Below are positions 9,212 through 17,604 of a stretch of 64,000 nucleotides of DNA, piece after piece. The DNA is taken from positions 744,001 to 808,000 of the forward strand of contig CAWHNT010000047.1 of NCBI GenBank assembly GCA_963830775.1, given 5' to 3'. The first letter of the stretch is position 1. Every line of letters begins with the position of its first letter. The notes beneath the pieces are model-generated. The model saw nothing but the letters and a program-made list of their open reading frames with translations. It was not told the DNA's origin and searched no databases. The position numbers and the translations under genes were made by a program. The stretch comes from CAWHNT01 sp963830775 (GTDB lineage Bacteria > Pseudomonadota > Alphaproteobacteria > Geminicoccales > Geminicoccaceae).

Positions 9212-10049
9212 ATGAGGGTCGGTGCGATGGGCGCTGCGGGCAAGGTGATTGCCGTCGGCAATCTGAAGGGTGGCGTGGGCAAGAGCACGCTGGCGGTCAA
9301 TCTCGGCTGCGCCCTGGCCGCGCGCAAGCTCTCGACCGTGCTCATCGACACCGACCCGCAGCAGACCGCGATGGCGTGGACGCGGGGGCGGCGGCTGCCC
9401 TGCCACGTCCAGCCACGGCCGATCAGGGAGCTGAGCGCTGTCGGCGCCTGGCTCGAGGACCTGGCGGCGGCCCGGCAGGACTTTGCCCGGGTGGTGATCG
9501 ACCTCCCGGCCGTGCTCTCGCCCGCCCTGGCCGCGGCCTTCCTCACCGCCGACGCGATCGTGATCCCGACCTCCTTCTCCGCCATCGATCTCGAAGCCAC
9601 CCGGCGCACGGTCCGGCATGCCAAGACGGCGGCCGCCGAGCGGGCCGCCAATCCGCCGGTGATCCTGGCGGTGCCGATGCTGATTCGCCGCACCTGGCTC
9701 GGCACCCCGGCCATGCCGCCATCGCGGCGACGGGCGATGGAGATCCGGATCGCCTCCCCGATCGGCTACGACCCTGCCTTCGCCACGGCCTTCGAGCAGA
9801 GCGACTGGATCGGCGGCCGGACATCGGCGTTCGCGGGCTGCCCGTGAGCTCCTGGCCGTGGCCGATCTGATCGAGGCCGGGCTCGCGGAGGCCGGCAGGG
9901 GCGTTGACAAGGCCGAACCCGAGCCGATCGTCGAGATCGACACCTCCGCGCCCGAGCCGGAGCCCCGATTGGGCGGGCTCACCGCCCGGGACACCTGGGA
10001 GCCGCTGGGCCGCCCCCGCCGGCAGCTGCTCGCCGCCGGCGACATCTGA
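9212..10049 (+). CDS. ParA/MipZ-type ATPase, frame break near 9815
   Basis: About 278 residues after correcting one extra base in GGCGGCCGG near 9815. The deviant Walker A KGGVGKST is at about residues 19-26, followed by LIDTDPQQTA, VVIDLPAVLS (Walker B region) and VPMLIRRTWLG. The C-terminal quarter has GYDPAFATAFEQSDWIG followed by an acidic tail. ParA-family proteins pattern DNA, chemoreceptors or division sites on the nucleoid; no parB or parS-like gene is adjacent, so this is an orphan whose cargo is unknown. A TTAACCA box at 9153-9159 resembles a CtrA half-site. An ATG at 9227 is an alternative start with GAGG upstream. Confidence 0.75.
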
Positions 10050-10139
10050 CCCGCTTAGGGTACCCTTGCGGGCTTCCGCCCGAAGCGTGCTCCTGTATGG
10101 TCGCCCACGGCGACGGAGTGAAGCCCGGGGGCGGCACGG
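10050..10139. other. Intergenic: palindrome and short hairpin before liv operon
   Basis: Contains the 10-bp palindrome AGGGTACCCT (10057-10066) and the short hairpin CGGGC-TTCC-GCCCG (10069-10082) without a U tract. It could end parA transcription or be part of the liv promoter region. No clear -35/-10 pair is seen. Confidence 0.3.
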
Positions 10140-11342
10140 ATGCTCGAGCGCAGGACCTTCTTGACCGCGACCGCCGGTGCGCTGGCCGCACCCTTCGTCG
10201 CCCGGGCGGCCGAGCCCGTCCGCATCGCCGACATCAACAGCTACACCCGGATGGCCGCCTTCACCGAGCCCTACAAGAAGGGCCTCGAGCTGGCGCTGGA
10301 GCAGGTCAACGCCAAGGGCGGTGCCGGCGGCAGGCCGCTGGAGCTGATCTCGCGCGACGATGCCGGCGAGCCCGGCGAGGCGATCAAGATCGCGGAGGAG
10401 ATGCTGGCCCGCGACAAGGTCGCCATGCTCACCGGCGGCTTCTTCTCCAACGTGGGCCTGGCGCTCTCCAGCCTCGCCAAGCAGCGCGAGGTCCTCTACC
10501 TCGCGGGCGAGCCCCTGGCCGACGCCCTCGTCTGGCAGAGCGGCAACCGCTTCACCTTCCGCCTGCGCCCCAGCACCTACATGCAGGCAGCCATGCTGGC
10601 CGAGGTGGCGGCCAAGCAGCCGGCCAAGCGCTGGGCCACGATCGCCCCCAACTACGCCTACGGCAAGGAGGCGGTGACCGCCTTCAAGCAGATCATGGGC
10701 CGGCTTCGGCCGGACGTGGAGTGGGTGGCCGAGCAGTGGCCGGCCCTCTTCAAGATCGACGCCGGGGCCGAGATCCAGTCGCTGACCGCGGCCGACCCTG
10801 AGGCCATCTACAACGTCGCCTTCGGCGCCGACCTCGCCAAGCTCGTGCGCGAAGGTGCCGACCGCGGCTTCTTCGAGGGCCGTTTCGTCGTCGGCCTGCT
10901 GACCGGCGAGCCCGAGTACATCGATCCCCTGAAGGAGGACACGCCCGAGGGCTGGCTCGTCACCGGCTATCCCTGGGAGAAGATCGCCACGCCCGAGCAC
11001 AAGGCCTTTCTCGACGCCTATCGGGCGAAGTGGAACGACTATCCGCGGCTGGGCTCGCTGGTCGGCTACAACATGATCCTGGCGATCGCGGCTCTGCTCG
11101 AGAAGACCGGCGGCGAGACGGCGACCGAGCGCCTCGTGGAGAGCCTGCGCGGCCTGACTTTCGCCTCCCCGCAGGGCGGCATCACCTTCCGGCCCGAGGA
11201 CCACCAGTCCACCATGGGCGCCTATGTCGGCTACACCACGCTGGAAGGCGGCAAGGGCACCATGCGCGACTGGTACTACGCCGACGGTGCCAAGTACCTG
11301 CCCGGCCCCGACGAGGTGGCCCAGCTCCGCCCGTCCGGCTGA
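10140..11342 (+). CDS. ABC transporter substrate-binding protein (LivK/amide-urea type)
   Basis: 400 residues. The N-terminus has ERRTFLTATAGALAAPFVARAAE, a Tat-like or Sec signal, so the mature protein is periplasmic. It has the type I periplasmic binding fold: DINSYTRMAAFTEPYKKG, LALEQVNAKGG, LISRDDAGEP, GGFFSNVGLAL and YAYGKEAVTAFK. It captures a branched-chain amino acid or a similar amino compound for the permease and ATPases that follow. The permease start is 12 bp downstream, so the four genes form one operon. The ligand is not predictable from sequence alone. Confidence 0.9.
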   Translation: MLERRTFLTATAGALAAPFVARAAEPVRIADINSYTRMAAFTEPYKKGLELALEQVNAKGGAGGRPLELISRDDAGEPGEAIKIAEEMLARDKVAMLTGGFFSNVGLALSSLAKQREVLYLAGEPLADALVWQSGNRFTFRLRPSTYMQAAMLAEVAAKQPAKRWATIAPNYAYGKEAVTAFKQIMGRLRPDVEWVAEQWPALFKIDAGAEIQSLTAADPEAIYNVAFGADLAKLVREGADRGFFEGRFVVGLLTGEPEYIDPLKEDTPEGWLVTGYPWEKIATPEHKAFLDAYRAKWNDYPRLGSLVGYNMILAIAALLEKTGGETATERLVESLRGLTFASPQGGITFRPEDHQSTMGAYVGYTTLEGGKGTMRDWYYADGAKYLPGPDEVAQLRPSG

Positions 11343-11354
11343 CCCCGTCCGGCC

Positions 11355-13178
11355 TTGGGCTTCTACCTCGTCCAGGTTCTGACCGGCCTCTCCGGGGCCG
11401 CAACCCTCTTCCTCGTGGCGGCCGGGCTGTCGCTGATCTTCGGTGTCACCCGCATCGTCAACTTCGCCCACGGCTCCCTCTTCATGCTGGGCGCCTATCT
11501 GGGCCTCGACCTGGTCGAGCTCTTCGGCAGCGGCCCGCTGGGCTTCACGGTCTCGGTGCTCGGCGCCGCCCTCCTGGTCGGCCTCGTCGGCGCCGCGATC
11601 GAGATCCTGATCCTGCGCCGCATCTACAAGGCACCCGAGCTGTTCCAGCTCCTCGCCACCTTCGGCGTCATCCTCATCGTCCAGGACGCCGCCTTGTGGA
11701 TCTGGGGAGCCGAGGACCGTACCGGCCCACGGCCGCTGCGCGGTGCCGTCGCCATCGCCGACGGCCGCCTGCCGGCCTACGACCTCGTGCTGATCGCGGC
11801 CACACCCCTGGTCTTCGGCCTCCTCTGGCTGCTGCTGCGCCGGACCCGCTGGGGCATCCTGGTCCGGGCCGCCACCGCCGACCGCGAGATGGTGGGTGCC
11901 CTGGGCGTCAACCAGGCCTGGCTCTCGACCTCGGTCTTCTTCATCGGTGCGGCACTCGCCGGCTTCGCGGGTGCGATCCAGCTCCCCAAGGGCGGCGCCA
12001 ACCTGCTGATGGACCTCAACATCATCGCCGCCGCCTTCGTCGTCACCGTGATCGGCGGCATGGGCAGCATCGGCGGTGCGCTGCTCGCCAGCGTCATCAT
12101 CGGCGAGCTGCAGGCCTTCGGCGTCCTCCTCATGCCCCAGCTCAGCCTCGTCATCATGTTCCTCGCCATGGCGGTCGTCCTCGTGGTCCGCCCCTGGGGC
12201 CTGCTCGGCCGCCCCGAATCCGCCCCGGCGCGGGGCAGCGTTCTGTTGGAGGAGCCTCTTCGGGCGCCGGGCACCTCCGGCCGGCTGGTGTGGGCGGGCG
12301 TGGTGCTGGCGCTTCTGGCCCTGCCGCTGCTGGCCGACGACTTCACCCTCGTGCTCGCAATCGAGATCCTGATCCTGGCGCTCTTCGCCAGCAGCCTGCA
12401 CGCGATCATGGGCCCGGGCGGCCTCGCTTCGTTCGGGCACGCCGCCTATTTCGGCGGCGGCGCCTATGCCGCGGCGCTGGCGGTCAGCCGGCTCGAATGG
12501 CCGATGGAGGCGGCCCTGCCGCTGGCCCCCGTGGGTGCCGGGCTGCTGGCCCTCCTCTTCGGCTGGTTCTGCGTCCGCCTGCGCGGCGTCTACTTCGCAA
12601 TGCTCACGCTCGCCTTCGCCCAGATCGCCTGGTCGGTGGCGGTGCAGTGGACGACCCTGACCGGCGGCGACGACGGAATCCTGGGTGTCTGGCCCGCGGC
12701 CTGGGTCGCGGCGCGCGAGCGCTACTACTATCTGGTCCTGGCCCTCGTGCTCCTGGGCGTGCTCTTCCTCCGCCGCGTCACCATGGCGCCCTTCGGCTAC
12801 GCGCTGCGCGCCGGTCGCGACGCGCCGCTCCGTGCCGAGGCGATCGGCATCGACGTCGCCCGCCAGCAGTGGCTGGCCTTCGCGCTCTCGGGTGCCTGCG
12901 CCGGGCTCGCGGGCGGCCTTTATCTGTTCTCCAAGGGCAGCATCTTCCCCGACGAGATGGGCATCGCCCGCTCCTTCGACGCCCTGATGATGGTGCTCCT
13001 GGGCGGCGTGCAGAGCATGGCCGGGCCGATCGTGGGTGCTGCCGCCTTCACCCTGCTCGAGCACGCCCTCTCCCGCCTCGAGCTCTGGCGTCTGATGCTG
13101 GGCACGGCGATCGTGGCGCTGGTGATCGCCTTTCCCGGCGGCCTTGCCGGCCTGTTCCGTCGCCGCCGTAGCGCATGA
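11355..13178 (+). CDS. Fused branched-chain amino-acid-type permease (LivH-LivM)
   Basis: 607 residues, about the sum of LivH and LivM. Residues 1-290 are LivH-like (LSLIFGVTRIVNFAHGS near the N-terminus and GGMGSIGGALLASVI), and residues about 310-600 are LivM-like (LHAIMGPGGLASFGHAAYFGGG and GIDVARQQWLAFALSG). Both halves are hydrophobic, with about 8 and 9 membrane segments. In most operons these are two genes forming the heteromeric channel; here one chain carries both. The start is TTG at 11355. The stop overlaps the livG start (ATGA). The protein is uninterrupted across the junction, so the fusion is not an indel artefact of two abutting genes. Confidence 0.9.
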   Translation: MGFYLVQVLTGLSGAATLFLVAAGLSLIFGVTRIVNFAHGSLFMLGAYLGLDLVELFGSGPLGFTVSVLGAALLVGLVGAAIEILILRRIYKAPELFQLLATFGVILIVQDAALWIWGAEDRTGPRPLRGAVAIADGRLPAYDLVLIAATPLVFGLLWLLLRRTRWGILVRAATADREMVGALGVNQAWLSTSVFFIGAALAGFAGAIQLPKGGANLLMDLNIIAAAFVVTVIGGMGSIGGALLASVIIGELQAFGVLLMPQLSLVIMFLAMAVVLVVRPWGLLGRPESAPARGSVLLEEPLRAPGTSGRLVWAGVVLALLALPLLADDFTLVLAIEILILALFASSLHAIMGPGGLASFGHAAYFGGGAYAAALAVSRLEWPMEAALPLAPVGAGLLALLFGWFCVRLRGVYFAMLTLAFAQIAWSVAVQWTTLTGGDDGILGVWPAAWVAARERYYYLVLALVLLGVLFLRRVTMAPFGYALRAGRDAPLRAEAIGIDVARQQWLAFALSGACAGLAGGLYLFSKGSIFPDEMGIARSFDALMMVLLGGVQSMAGPIVGAAAFTLLEHALSRLELWRLMLGTAIVALVIAFPGGLAGLFRRRRSA

Positions 13179-13921
13179 CGCCGGCGCTCGAAGCCGTTGG
13201 CCTGGTCAAGCGTTTCGGCGGGGTTGCCGCCGTGGACGGGATCGACCTCAGCGTCGAGCCCGGCGAGGTCGTGGCCCTGATCGGCCCGAACGGCGCCGGC
13301 AAGAGCACCTGCTTCAACATGCTGATGGGCCAGATCCGGCCGGACTCGGGCCGCGTGCGCATCGTCGGGCGCGATGTCACCGGCTGGCCGCCGCGGCGGA
13401 TCTGGCGGCTCGGCGTCGGCCGTACCTTCCAGATCACCCAGGCCTTCGCCTCCTTCACCGTGGCCGAGAACGTGCAGCTGGCCCTGCTCTCGCATCACGG
13501 CCGCCTCCTGGCCCTCCTGCCGCGTGCATCCGAGCTCTACCGCGAGGACGCCCTTCGCCTCCTGGGCCAGGTCGGCATGGCGGAGCAGGCGGACCGTGCC
13601 TGCGGGCTTCTGGCCTATGGCGACCTCAAGCGCCTGGAGCTCGCGATGGCCCTGGTGCACGGCCCGCGCCTGCTCCTCATGGACGAGCCCACGGCCGGCA
13701 TGGCGCCGGGCGAGCGGCACCAGGTGATGGATCTCGTGGCGGAGTTCGCGGCCCGTGACGGGATCGCGGTCCTGTTCACCGAGCACGACATGGACATCGT
13801 CTTCGGCCATGCAGGGCGCGTGCTGGTGATGAGCCGCGGCCGCCTGATCGCCCAGGGCGATCCCGCGACGGTCCGTGCCGACCGCGAGGTCCAGGCCGTC
13901 TATCTGGGCCTGCCGGCATGA
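13175..13921 (+). CDS. livG: ABC transporter ATP-binding protein LivG
   Basis: 248 residues. Walker A GPNGAGKST at about residues 37-45, the LivG-specific GRTFQITQAF after the Q-loop, a short signature LAYGDLKRLELA, and Walker B LLLMDEPTAGM followed by the H-loop FTEHDMDIVFG. It hydrolyses ATP to drive uptake through the fused permease. ATGA overlaps on both sides (13175-13178 and 13918-13921) show translational coupling with livHM and livF. Confidence 0.93.
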   Translation: MTPALEAVGLVKRFGGVAAVDGIDLSVEPGEVVALIGPNGAGKSTCFNMLMGQIRPDSGRVRIVGRDVTGWPPRRIWRLGVGRTFQITQAFASFTVAENVQLALLSHHGRLLALLPRASELYREDALRLLGQVGMAEQADRACGLLAYGDLKRLELAMALVHGPRLLLMDEPTAGMAPGERHQVMDLVAEFAARDGIAVLFTEHDMDIVFGHAGRVLVMSRGRLIAQGDPATVRADREVQAVYLGLPA

Positions 13922-14625
13922 GCCTCCTGGAGCTGAGCAACGTCAACGCCGGCTACGGTGCGGCACGGGTGCTGTTCGACCTGTCGCTCGAGGTCGCCGC
14001 GGGCGAGGTCGTCCTCCTGCTGGGCCGGAACGGGGCCGGCAAGTCGACCACGCTCAAGTGCATCATGGGCCTCCTGCCCCGGGTCGAGGGCTCGATCCGG
14101 CTCGACGGCCAGGAGATCACGGGCCTGCCGCCCTACCGGATCAGCCGGCGCGGGCTCGGCTACGTGCCCGAGGAGCGGCGCATCTTCGCCGACCTCACCG
14201 TCGACGAGAACCTGGAGGTGGGGCGCCGCCCGGCCCGGGAAGGTGCTGTGAGCTGGACCCCCGAAGCCCTGTTCAGCATCTTCCCCAACCTTGCCGGCAT
14301 GCGTTCGCGCCCTGGCGGGCTGATGAGCGGCGGCGAGCAGCAGATGCTCACCATCGCCCGCACGCTGATGGGCAACCCGCGCCTCCTGCTCCTGGACGAG
14401 CCATCGGAGGGGCTGGCGCCGGTGGTCGTGGCCGAGATGGCGAAGGCCGTGCGTGCGTTGCGGGAGGCCGGTGTGGCGATGCTGCTCTCCGAGCAGAACA
14501 CCCGGTTCGCCGCCTCGGTGGCGGATCGCGCCTACGTGCTGGAACGGGGCCAGATCCGGTTCGCCGGCAGCGTTGCGGAGCTCGAGGCCGACTCCAGCCT
14601 CCGGGAACGATATTTCGGCGTCTGA
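13918..14625 (+). CDS. livF: ABC transporter ATP-binding protein LivF
   Basis: 235 residues. Walker A GRNGAGKST at about residues 37-45, LGYVPEERRIFADLTV (typical LivF Q-loop region), the signature LMSGGEQQML, Walker B LLLLDEPSEG and LSEQNTRFA in place of the H-loop region. It pairs with LivG as the ATPase heterodimer of the importer. It is the last gene of the operon; the structured leader and intrinsic terminator at 14636-14751 follow within 11 bp. Confidence 0.93.
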   Translation: MSLLELSNVNAGYGAARVLFDLSLEVAAGEVVLLLGRNGAGKSTTLKCIMGLLPRVEGSIRLDGQEITGLPPYRISRRGLGYVPEERRIFADLTVDENLEVGRRPAREGAVSWTPEALFSIFPNLAGMRSRPGGLMSGGEQQMLTIARTLMGNPRLLLLDEPSEGLAPVVVAEMAKAVRALREAGVAMLLSEQNTRFAASVADRAYVLERGQIRFAGSVAELEADSSLRERYFGV

Positions 14626-14635
14626 CCGAACATTT

Positions 14636-14751
14636 TGTGAGAAAACTCACAGCGGGTTCATGACAGCAAGTCCACAAAGGCCCCGCTGAGGGCTGAGGAC
14701 TTGAGCGCCTGTGAGTGGGGCGGCGACGCCAGGCTCACAGGTGTTTTTTTT
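14636..14751 (+). promoter_or_regulatory. Candidate two-state RNA leader (attenuator or riboswitch)
   Basis: Three hairpins lie between livF and the aminotransferase. H1 is TGTGAG-AAAA-CTCACA (14636-14651). H2 has the perfect 7-bp stem CAAGTCC (14667-14673) with GGACTTG (14697-14703) and an inner GCCC/GGGC. H3 is CCTGTGAG (14708-14715) with CTCACAGG (14734-14741) followed by eight T. The 3' arm of H1, CTCACAG (14646-14652), is exactly complementary to CTGTGAG (14709-14715) in the terminator, so forming that pair would undo both H1 and H3. A nine-residue open frame (ATG at 14660) sits in H2. It matches no riboswitch class I can recall. The simpler reading is only a terminator for the liv operon. 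Confidence 0.45.
14708..14751 (+). terminator. Intrinsic terminator
   Basis: Perfect 8-bp stem CCTGTGAG/CTCACAGG with an inner GGC/GCC helix, followed after two bases by eight consecutive T (14744-14751), rare in this genome. It lies 83 bp after livF and 50 bp before the aminotransferase ATG. Confidence 0.8.
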
Positions 14752-14800
14752 GGCCCGGCGGATCCCTATCCTGCGCCACCGCAGCGTTGGGGGACCGGGG

Positions 14801-15964
14801 ATGCAGCTTGCAGCAGCGCTTGAGCGCCTAGGCACCGAGAGCGCCTTCGAGGTCCTGGCGCGAGCCACGGCCCTGGCCCAGGCCGGCCGCAGCATCATCA
14901 ATCTCGGCATCGGCCAGCCCGACTTCCCCACCCCCGCCAACATCGTCGAGGCCGCGGTCAAGGCACTCCGCGACGGCCACCACGGCTACACGCCTGCCAA
15001 CGGCATCCTGGCCCTGCGCGAGGCCGTGGCCCAGGACATGGAGGCCCGCCGTGGTGTTGCCGTCCATCCCGACCGCATCGTGGTGGTGCCCGGCGGCAAG
15101 GTGACGATGGCCTTCGCCATCCTCATGTTCGGCGAGCCCGGGGCCGAGATCATGTACCCGGACCCCGGCTTCCCGATCTACCGCTCGCTGATCGAGTACA
15201 GCGGTGCGAAGGCCGTTCCGATCGCCCTCCACGAGCGCAAGGGCTTCGCCTTCAGTGCCGAGGAGGTGCTGGCCCAGATCACGCCCCGCACCCGCCTCAT
15301 GATCGTCAACTCCCCGGCCAACCCCACCGGCGGTGTGGTGCCGAAGCTGGAGCTGGACCGGCTGGTGCGCGGCCTCGAGGACTTCCCCGAGGTCGCCGTC
15401 ATGTCCGACGAGATCTACGCCCGGATGTGCTACGACGGCGTGCCGCATGCCTCCATGCTGCCCTACGAGAGCATCCGCGACCGGCTGATCCTGCTGGATG
15501 GCTGGTCCAAGACCTACGCCATGACCGGCTGGCGCATGGGCTGGGGCGTGTGGCCCGAGAAGCTGGCCCCGATCGCCACCCGGCTCGCCATCAACATCCA
15601 TTCCTGCGTCAGCGCCGCCAACCAATGGGCCGGGATCGAGGCCCTGCGCGGGCCGCAGGAGAGTGTCTCGCACATGGTCGAGGAGTTCGACCGTCGCCGG
15701 TCTGTCATCATCGATGAGCTAAACGCCATCCCGGGCTTCCGCTGCGTGCGGCCCGGCGGCGCCTTCTACGCCTTCCCCAACATCGAGGGGACGGGCAGGG
15801 GCTCGCGCGAGCTGCAGGACAAGCTCCTGAGCGAGGTCGGCGTTGCGATCATCAGCGGGACCAGCTTCGGCATCCATGGCGAGGGCTATCTGCGCTTCTC
15901 CTATGCAGCATCGACGGAGGCAATCCAGGAGGCCTGCACCAGGATCCGACGTTATCTGGGCTGA
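14801..15964 (+). CDS. Class I/II pyridoxal-phosphate aminotransferase (AspC/AlaA-like)
   Basis: 387 residues, normal fold-type I length. MQLAAALERLGTESAFEVLARA leads into NLGIGQPDFPTP, GYTPANGILALREAVA, NSPANPTGGV, the PLP-binding DGWSKTYAMTGWRMGW with Lys at about residue 237, and the substrate-carboxylate Arg near GYLRFSYA. It moves an amino group between an amino acid and 2-oxoglutarate or pyruvate. The ATG at 14801 is chosen because an upstream in-frame GTG at 14711 falls inside the terminator stem. The gene lies directly behind the structured leader and an amino-acid-type importer, suggesting a shared amino-acid signal. The exact substrate is uncertain. Confidence 0.88.
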   Translation: MQLAAALERLGTESAFEVLARATALAQAGRSIINLGIGQPDFPTPANIVEAAVKALRDGHHGYTPANGILALREAVAQDMEARRGVAVHPDRIVVVPGGKVTMAFAILMFGEPGAEIMYPDPGFPIYRSLIEYSGAKAVPIALHERKGFAFSAEEVLAQITPRTRLMIVNSPANPTGGVVPKLELDRLVRGLEDFPEVAVMSDEIYARMCYDGVPHASMLPYESIRDRLILLDGWSKTYAMTGWRMGWGVWPEKLAPIATRLAINIHSCVSAANQWAGIEALRGPQESVSHMVEEFDRRRSVIIDELNAIPGFRCVRPGGAFYAFPNIEGTGRGSRELQDKLLSEVGVAIISGTSFGIHGEGYLRFSYAASTEAIQEACTRIRRYLG

Positions 15965-15994
15965 GTCCCACGAAGCGGTGGAGTGACGGCATCC

Positions 15995-16942
15995 ATGCAG
16001 ACCAGGGCGTTGAAGGGTGAGGTGGCGATCCCGGCGGCTGCCAACACCGCCCTGTTCACGGTCGTGGTGGCCGGCAATCTGGTCTGCGGCCTGGCACTTC
16101 CGACCATCCTCCTGCCGCATTCCAGTGCCTGGCTCCTTCTCCTCGTCCCGCTCGTGGGTCTGAGCGCCACCCATTGGGCGCTGATCCACGAGGCCGTGCA
16201 CGCCCACCTGCACCCGAGCGGGGCGGCCAACGAGGCTGGCGGGCGCATGCTCGGCATCCTGTTCGGCGCCTCCTTCGCGGTGCTGCGCTTCGGTCATCTC
16301 TCCCACCACAGCCTCAACGCCACGCCGACCGAGCGGCCCGAGCTCTACGATCCGCGGACGAGCTCCCGCCTGCGCGCTGCGGCGGTCTTCTACTTTCGCC
16401 TGTTCATCGGGATCTACGTGGCCGAGTTCCTGAGCGCGCCACTCTCGTTCCTGCCCAGGCGAATGCTCCGCCCGATGGTGCGCAAGGTCTTCTATGACGG
16501 CGCCAGCGACGCACGGGGGATGCCCGACCGGGCCGAGCGTCAGCTTCTGGAGCGTTCCCGCCTGGCCAGGATCAGGCTCGACAGCGGCCTGACGCTTGCC
16601 TGGCTCGCCTTGTGCCTGTGGCTCTACGGCGCCTTCGCCTGGGCCTTTGCGCTTGCCGTTCTCGGCCGCGGCGTCGTCATCTCCTTCATGGACAACGCTC
16701 CGCACTATCACGGCGAGATCGGCGACCCTGGCCAGGGCTACGACATGCAGGCCCCGCGCCTGATGGGGCCGCTGATCCTCAACACGAACCTGCACGGCAC
16801 CCATCACCGCCACCCGAACCTGCCCTGGACCCTGCTGCCTCGGGCCTTCGCCGCCGACGGTGCTGCCTATGCCGGCAGCTATTTCGTCGTCCCCCTTCGC
16901 CAGCTGCAGGGCCCGATCCCCGTTCCCGCCGTGCCGGCGTGA
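15995..16942 (+). CDS. Membrane fatty acid desaturase / hydroxylase family protein
   Basis: 315 residues with four to six membrane segments and the three histidine boxes of the di-iron desaturase superfamily: HEAVHAH (about 65-71), HLSHH (101-105) and HGTHHRH (about 267-273). The enzyme uses O2 and two electrons to desaturate or hydroxylate an acyl or related lipid chain in the inner membrane. It is closest in layout to the carotene ketolase/alkane hydroxylase-like branch, but the substrate is not resolvable. The stop overlaps the GTG start of the iron-sulfur gene (GTGA), so the two are translated together. Confidence 0.82.
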   Translation: MQTRALKGEVAIPAAANTALFTVVVAGNLVCGLALPTILLPHSSAWLLLLVPLVGLSATHWALIHEAVHAHLHPSGAANEAGGRMLGILFGASFAVLRFGHLSHHSLNATPTERPELYDPRTSSRLRAAAVFYFRLFIGIYVAEFLSAPLSFLPRRMLRPMVRKVFYDGASDARGMPDRAERQLLERSRLARIRLDSGLTLAWLALCLWLYGAFAWAFALAVLGRGVVISFMDNAPHYHGEIGDPGQGYDMQAPRLMGPLILNTNLHGTHHRHPNLPWTLLPRAFAADGAAYAGSYFVVPLRQLQGPIPVPAVPA

Positions 16943-17604
16943 TCCCGTACGCCGCGCTCGCTGCCGAGCTCGCGCCCTCGGGCTTCGTGCTGCGCGGCGG
17001 CTTCCATCCCGGCCCCGACGATGGCGTGCCTGTCCTCATGGATGGCTCCGCCGCCGCCACGCTGATCCTGGTGGGCAGCGTCGGGCCCGCCCTCTGGCAA
17101 TTGGTCCGTGGCTCGAGCGAGCCCGATCCGATCGACCGCTATACGCGCCGTGCCGTCACGTCGCTCGCGGCCCACTTCGACGCCGAAGCCCTGTTCCCGT
17201 TCGGAGGCCCGCCCTGGCATCCGTTCCAGCGCTGGGCGATCCGGGCCGAGGCGCTGGAGCGGTCGCCGCTCGGCGTGCTGATCCATCCCGAGTACGGGCT
17301 GTGGCACGCCTATCGGGCAGCACTGCTCTTCCGCGAGGCCATCGAGCTGCCCGAGCCGGCCCCGGGCGCCGGGCCCTGCAGCCGTTGCCCCGACCGCCCG
17401 TGTCTCAGGACCTGCCCGGCCGGAGCGGTCAGCGAGCGCGGCTACGACGTGGCTGTGTGCCGTGCCCATCTCGGCAGCCACCCGGCCGCCTCATGCTGGC
17501 AGGGCTGCGTCGCCCGGCGCGCCTGCCCGGTCGGCGCCGGATGGGCACACGCGCCGGAGCAGGCGGCCCACCACATGCGCCACTTCGCCGAGCCTCAGCG
17601 ATAG
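16939..17604 (+). CDS. Iron-sulfur protein related to the QueG C-terminal domain
   Basis: 221 residues. Cys-rich motifs are CSRCPDRPCLRTCPAGA (about 153-169) and a second, less regular set CRAHLG, CWQGCVARRACPVG. Together they can hold two 4Fe-4S clusters as in epoxyqueuosine-reductase-like ferredoxins, but the cobalamin-binding N-terminus of QueG is absent. It begins on a GTG inside the stop of the desaturase gene. That coupling suggests, without proving, a role as electron donor or maturation factor for the desaturase. It converges on the small lipoprotein gene with a 10-bp overlap. Confidence 0.72.
   Translation: MIPYAALAAELAPSGFVLRGGFHPGPDDGVPVLMDGSAAATLILVGSVGPALWQLVRGSSEPDPIDRYTRRAVTSLAAHFDAEALFPFGGPPWHPFQRWAIRAEALERSPLGVLIHPEYGLWHAYRAALLFREAIELPEPAPGAGPCSRCPDRPCLRTCPAGAVSERGYDVAVCRAHLGSHPAASCWQGCVARRACPVGAGWAHAPEQAAHHMRHFAEPQR

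Noticed and set aside
9543..13064. A 1173-codon open frame antisense to the liv operon
   Set aside because: It is a shadow of high-GC third positions. The residues are Gly/Asp/Glu/His-rich with no domain, while the opposite strand encodes an unmistakable ABC transporter.
14711..14800. GTG at 14711 as start of the class I aminotransferase
   Set aside because: It falls inside the intrinsic terminator stem and the added 30 residues are not family-like. The ATG at 14801 fits the conserved N-terminus.
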